Positions 5,580-8,053 of a DNA stretch of 8,053 bases are shown one piece after another. The notes under the pieces were generated by a model that ran no database searches, was not told the DNA's origin, and was given only the letters and a program-made list of their open reading frames with translations. The stretch is from Bacteroidota bacterium. GTDB lineage: Bacteria > Bacteroidota > Bacteroidia > Flavobacteriales_D > Crocinitomicaceae. Both the position numbers and the translations under genes were made by a program. Each line of letters opens with the position of its first letter. The stretch's first letter is position 1. The stretch covers positions 1-8,053 of the forward strand of contig VGMK01000085.1 of the NCBI GenBank assembly GCA_016866375.1. Reading direction: 5' to 3'.

Positions 5580-5927
5580 TTATTTTTTAACCGTTTCCAC
5601 AACAGCTTTGAATGCATCAGGATGGTTCATGGCTAAATCGGCCAAAGCCTTCCTATTTAATTCGATGCCACTTTTGTGTAAGGCTCCCATAAACTGTGAA
5701 TAACTCATTCCATGTTGACGAACACCTGCGTTGATACGCGTGATCCATAACGAACGGAAATTTCTTTTCTTTTGTTTACGACCAGAATAGGCGTAAACTA
5801 ATCCTTTTTCAATAGCATTTTTTGCTACTGTCCAAACATTTTTTCTTCGACCAAAGTATCCTTTGGCTAGTTTTATCAAGTTTTTTCTCTTAGCTCTTGA
5901 TGCTACATGATTAACTGATCTTGGCAT
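5580..5927 (-). CDS. rplT: 50S ribosomal protein L20
   Basis: The 115-residue length is standard for L20. Family motifs are in order: MPRSVNHVASRAKRKN at the basic N-terminus, AKGYFGRRKN (21-30), GRKQKKRNFRSLWITRIN (49-66) and GMSYSQFMGALHKSGIELNR (73-92). L20 binds 23S rRNA early in 50S assembly; in E. coli and Firmicutes it also represses its own operon. It is last in the operon, 85 bases after rpmI, and is followed by a strong terminator. No L20-type leader structure could be recognised in the gap upstream. Identification is certain. Confidence 0.98.
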   Translation of the reverse strand: MPRSVNHVASRAKRKNLIKLAKGYFGRRKNVWTVAKNAIEKGLVYAYSGRKQKKRNFRSLWITRINAGVRQHGMSYSQFMGALHKSGIELNRKALADLAMNHPDAFKAVVETVKK

Positions 5928-6012
5928 AATTTTAAGTTTTTTAATAAAGAGTGCAACACTTTTTCAGTTGGCTTATTTACTCGTTACTGGGTTAAACAAT
6001 GAATAAACCTTG

Positions 6013-6210
6013 CTACTTCATACAAAGTTGCAATTTAACATTTGACATATCGGCATCGTGAACCAATCCTGCATGTGTTAAATTACGCTTACGCTTAGTA
6101 GCCTTTTTTGTTAAAATGTGACTTTTAAACGCATGTTTGCGCTTAATTTTACCACTACCCGTTACCGTGAATCGCTTCTTGGCACTGGATTTTGTTTTCA
6201 TTTTAGGCAT
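6013..6210 (-). CDS. rpmI: 50S ribosomal protein L35
   Basis: The product is 65 residues, the normal L35 length, starting MPKMKTKSSAKKRFTVTGSG and carrying the family motif HILTKKATKRKRNL (31-44). It is highly basic, as expected for a protein buried in 23S rRNA. It lies 41 bases after infC and 85 bases before rplT, the conserved infC-rpmI-rplT order. The final residues LQLCMK are within family variation. No separate promoter is evident, so it is probably co-transcribed with infC. Confidence 0.98.
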   Translation of the reverse strand: MPKMKTKSSAKKRFTVTGSGKIKRKHAFKSHILTKKATKRKRNLTHAGLVHDADMSNVKLQLCMK

Positions 6211-6251
6211 TTCTACTTTTTTTTGAGTTAAACATTTATATATCAGCTTCT

Positions 6252-6797
6252 TTATTTCTTTTTCGGATTGATCATTACGATCATTTTTTTACCCTCTAAT
6301 TTTGGAAGTTGCTCTACTGCACCAAAATCTGCCAGTTCTTGTATAAACTTCAATAACAATATTTCTCCTCGGTCTTTAAAAACAATGGTTCTTCCTCTAA
6401 AGAAGACATATGCCTTCACTTTAGAACCCTCTTCCAAGAACTTCTTGGCATGAGCTAATTTAAAATTAAAGTCGTGATCATCGGTATTTGGACCAAACCG
6501 AATCTCTTTGACCACTACTTTGCTTTGCTTCGCTTTAAGTTCCTTCTGTTTGCGCTTTTGATTGTAGAGAAACTTTTTGTAATCTAAAATTTTGCAAACC
6601 GGTGGATTCGCATTTGGAGAAATTTCAACGAGATCCAATTCTTGTTGCTCCGCCAATGCTATGGCTCGTGCGCAAGACATTATTTCTGGTTCTTTTCCTT
6701 CAAAAACTAAACGCACCTCGTGAGATGTAATCCGCTCATTTATTCTATGCTGTGCTTCTTCCTCTTTTTTTACAAACTGTCTTGGGTTTTTTCTCAT
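6252..6797 (-). CDS. infC: Translation initiation factor IF-3
   Basis: The 181-residue product has both IF-3 domains. The N-domain includes HRINERI (17-23), EVRLV (27-31) and DLVEISPNANPPVCKILDYK (55-74). A Lys/Gln-rich linker follows at about 78-95. The C-domain starts VVKEIRFGPNTDDHDFNFK (95-113) and includes AKKFLEEGSKVKAYVFFRGR (117-136). IF-3 binds the 30S subunit, prevents 50S joining and checks the initiator tRNA-start codon pairing. Many bacteria start infC with a rare AUU as part of autoregulation; here the start is ATG with an in-frame TGA immediately before it, so that device is absent. The start lies 13 bases after the thrS stop, consistent with one operon. Confidence 0.98.
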   Translation of the reverse strand: MRKNPRQFVKKEEEAQHRINERITSHEVRLVFEGKEPEIMSCARAIALAEQQELDLVEISPNANPPVCKILDYKKFLYNQKRKQKELKAKQSKVVVKEIRFGPNTDDHDFNFKLAHAKKFLEEGSKVKAYVFFRGRTIVFKDRGEILLLKFIQELADFGAVEQLPKLEGKKMIVMINPKKK

Positions 6798-6810
6798 TCA
6801 GTTTTTTATG

Positions 6811-8053
6811 TTACTTTAATTCCTCGTTTATTGCTTCAAACACACATTCTACAAAATTGTCTACATCCATCAATCCCAAATCTCCCTGTCCTCTTCTTCT
6901 CACAGACACCTTGTTTTCTTGAGCCTCTCTCTCTCCCACTATCAGCATAAAGGGAATTTTAGACACCTCTGCATCTCGTATTTTTTTACCAATTTTTTCG
7001 TTACGAGTATCAACAAGACCGCGAATATCGGAATTATTTAGTAAATCTGAAATTTTTTGAGCGTATTCATTGAATTTCTCTGATATTGGAAGCACTGCAT
7101 ATTGCTCAGAGGAAAGCCAAAGCGGAAAGTCACCGGCACAATGTTCGAGGAGGACAGCCACAAAGCGTTCCATAGAACCGAAAGGAGCACGATGAATCAT
7201 TACAGGACGATACTTTTGATTATCAGAACCAATGTATTCAAGTTCAAAACGTTCTGGTAAATTATAGTCCACTTGAATGGTTCCCAGTTGCCACTCCCTA
7301 CTGAGAGCGTCCTGAACCATAAAATCAAGTTTCGGTCCGTAAAACGCTGCCTCACCATATGCCACAATCGTTGGAAGACCTTTCTCCTGAGCAGCCTCAA
7401 TGATGGCCTGTTCTGCTTTTTGCCAGTTTTCTTCGCTTCCAATGTATTTTGTCTTATTCAGTGGGTCTCTCAAGGATATTTGCGCCTTAAAATTCTCAAA
7501 CTTTAAAGTTTTTAAAACATAAAGAACAATGTCAATTACTTTTTTAAACTCATCTTTTACTTGTTCCTGCGTACAAAATATGTGAGCATCGTCTTGTGTA
7601 AATCCACGAACTCTTGTCAAACCGTGTAATTCACCCGACTGCTCATATCGATAAACGGTACCAAACTCCGCGAAACGGGCAGGCAGTTCTTTGTAAGATC
7701 TTGGCTTGGATTTGAATATTTCGCAATGGTGGGGACAATTCATTGGTTTTAGGTAGAACTCCTCGTTCGGGTCAGGAGTACGAATCGGTTGAAACGAGTC
7801 AGCTCCGTATTTTTCGTAATGGCCTGAGGTTACATATAATTCTTTGTTGCCAATATGAGGGGTAATCACTTGCTGATAACCAGCTTTTCGCTGAGCATTT
7901 TTCAGAAAATTTTCAAGACGTTCTCGTAGTGCAGCTCCCTTTGGAAGCCACATTGGGAGGCCCTGCCCTACTTTTTGAGAAAAGGTAAAGAGTTCTAATT
8001 CTTTTCCAAGTTTTCTATGATCTCGTTTCTTTGCCTCTTCCAATCGCTCCAAA
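6811..8053 (-). CDS. thrS: Threonyl-tRNA synthetase, C-terminal two thirds (5' end outside window)
   Basis: About 414 residues are visible of an enzyme usually near 640-650. The missing N-terminal part would hold the TGS and editing domains; the first codon seen (TTG at 8052) is an internal Leu, not a start. The class II catalytic core is complete. KPMNCPHH (102-109 of the fragment), DDAHIFC (154-160) and MIHRAPFGS (285-293) supply the three zinc ligands Cys106, His157 and His287. Motif 2 is in TVYRYEQSGELHGLTRVRGF (132-151), and motif 3 is HRAPFGSMERFVAVLLEH (287-304). The anticodon-binding domain follows from about 314 to the end, with SEQYAVLPIS and VGEREAQENKVSVRRRGQG. The enzyme charges tRNA-Thr. 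It leads the conserved thrS-infC-rpmI-rplT cluster. No lesions are seen. Confidence 0.97.
   Translation of the reverse strand, partial: LERLEEAKKRDHRKLGKELELFTFSQKVGQGLPMWLPKGAALRERLENFLKNAQRKAGYQQVITPHIGNKELYVTSGHYEKYGADSFQPIRTPDPNEEFYLKPMNCPHHCEIFKSKPRSYKELPARFAEFGTVYRYEQSGELHGLTRVRGFTQDDAHIFCTQEQVKDEFKKVIDIVLYVLKTLKFENFKAQISLRDPLNKTKYIGSEENWQKAEQAIIEAAQEKGLPTIVAYGEAAFYGPKLDFMVQDALSREWQLGTIQVDYNLPERFELEYIGSDNQKYRPVMIHRAPFGSMERFVAVLLEHCAGDFPLWLSSEQYAVLPISEKFNEYAQKISDLLNNSDIRGLVDTRNEKIGKKIRDAEVSKIPFMLIVGEREAQENKVSVRRRGQGDLGLMDVDNFVECVFEAINEELK

Noticed and set aside
5928..6012. Possible L20 autoregulatory leader or internal promoter in the 85-base rpmI-rplT gap
   Set aside because: Only a weak AGTG-CAA-CACT hairpin (5950-5960) and a poor TTG...TAAATAAG pair are present. 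Neither fits the -7 consensus or a known L20 leader.
6795..6800. Non-AUG (AUU-type) start for infC
   Set aside because: The frame has ATG directly preceded by an in-frame TGA, so there is no room for an upstream AUU start.
7200..7506. Open frames on both strands inside thrS
   Set aside because: They lie wholly within the conserved ThrRS catalytic core and have no recognisable domains.

Overview
The window comes from an AT-rich bacterial chromosome, most likely Bacteroidota and plausibly order Flavobacteriales. Four observations support this: a textbook Bacteroidota promoter (TTG, 19 bp, TATCTTTG) before rpsP; a ribosomal protein S16 with a long C-terminal extension; A/T-rich stretches rather than Shine-Dalgarno sites before most start codons; and small lipoproteins with Cys signal peptides followed by Gly/Asp/Lys/Glu. 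Placement below phylum is inference. All ten genes lie on the minus strand, so transcription runs from high to low coordinates.

Right block (8053 to 5530): the conserved translation operon thrS (3' part only) - infC - rpmI - rplT, closed by a clear intrinsic terminator at 5530-5558. Middle block (5468 to 4451): two small paralogous lipoproteins of unknown function. They share a TACDC motif and a four-Cys layout, and the second-transcribed one ends in an intrinsic terminator at 4451-4477. The first-transcribed one has a reading-frame break inside its signal peptide, in a homopolymer region. Next block (4408 to 1131): a Gfo/Idh/MocA sugar dehydrogenase, a lipoprotein with a beta-sandwich-like C-terminal half, and a polyprenyl-phosphate sugar-1-phosphate transferase. 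The last two overlap by one base (TAATG). This looks like a small envelope-glycan or exopolysaccharide unit placed between two ribosomal operons. Left block (1126 to 1): rpsP with its own promoter, followed one base later by rimM, which is cut by the window edge.

The translation genes are ordinary apart from S16, whose last 122 residues contain about 42 acidic residues and no Lys, Arg or His. The least explained parts are the twin four-Cys lipoproteins, the frame break in one of them, the lipoprotein coupled to the sugar transferase, and the S16 tail. I see no CRISPR array, mobile element, tRNA or rRNA. No gene-free stretch exceeds about 160 bases.
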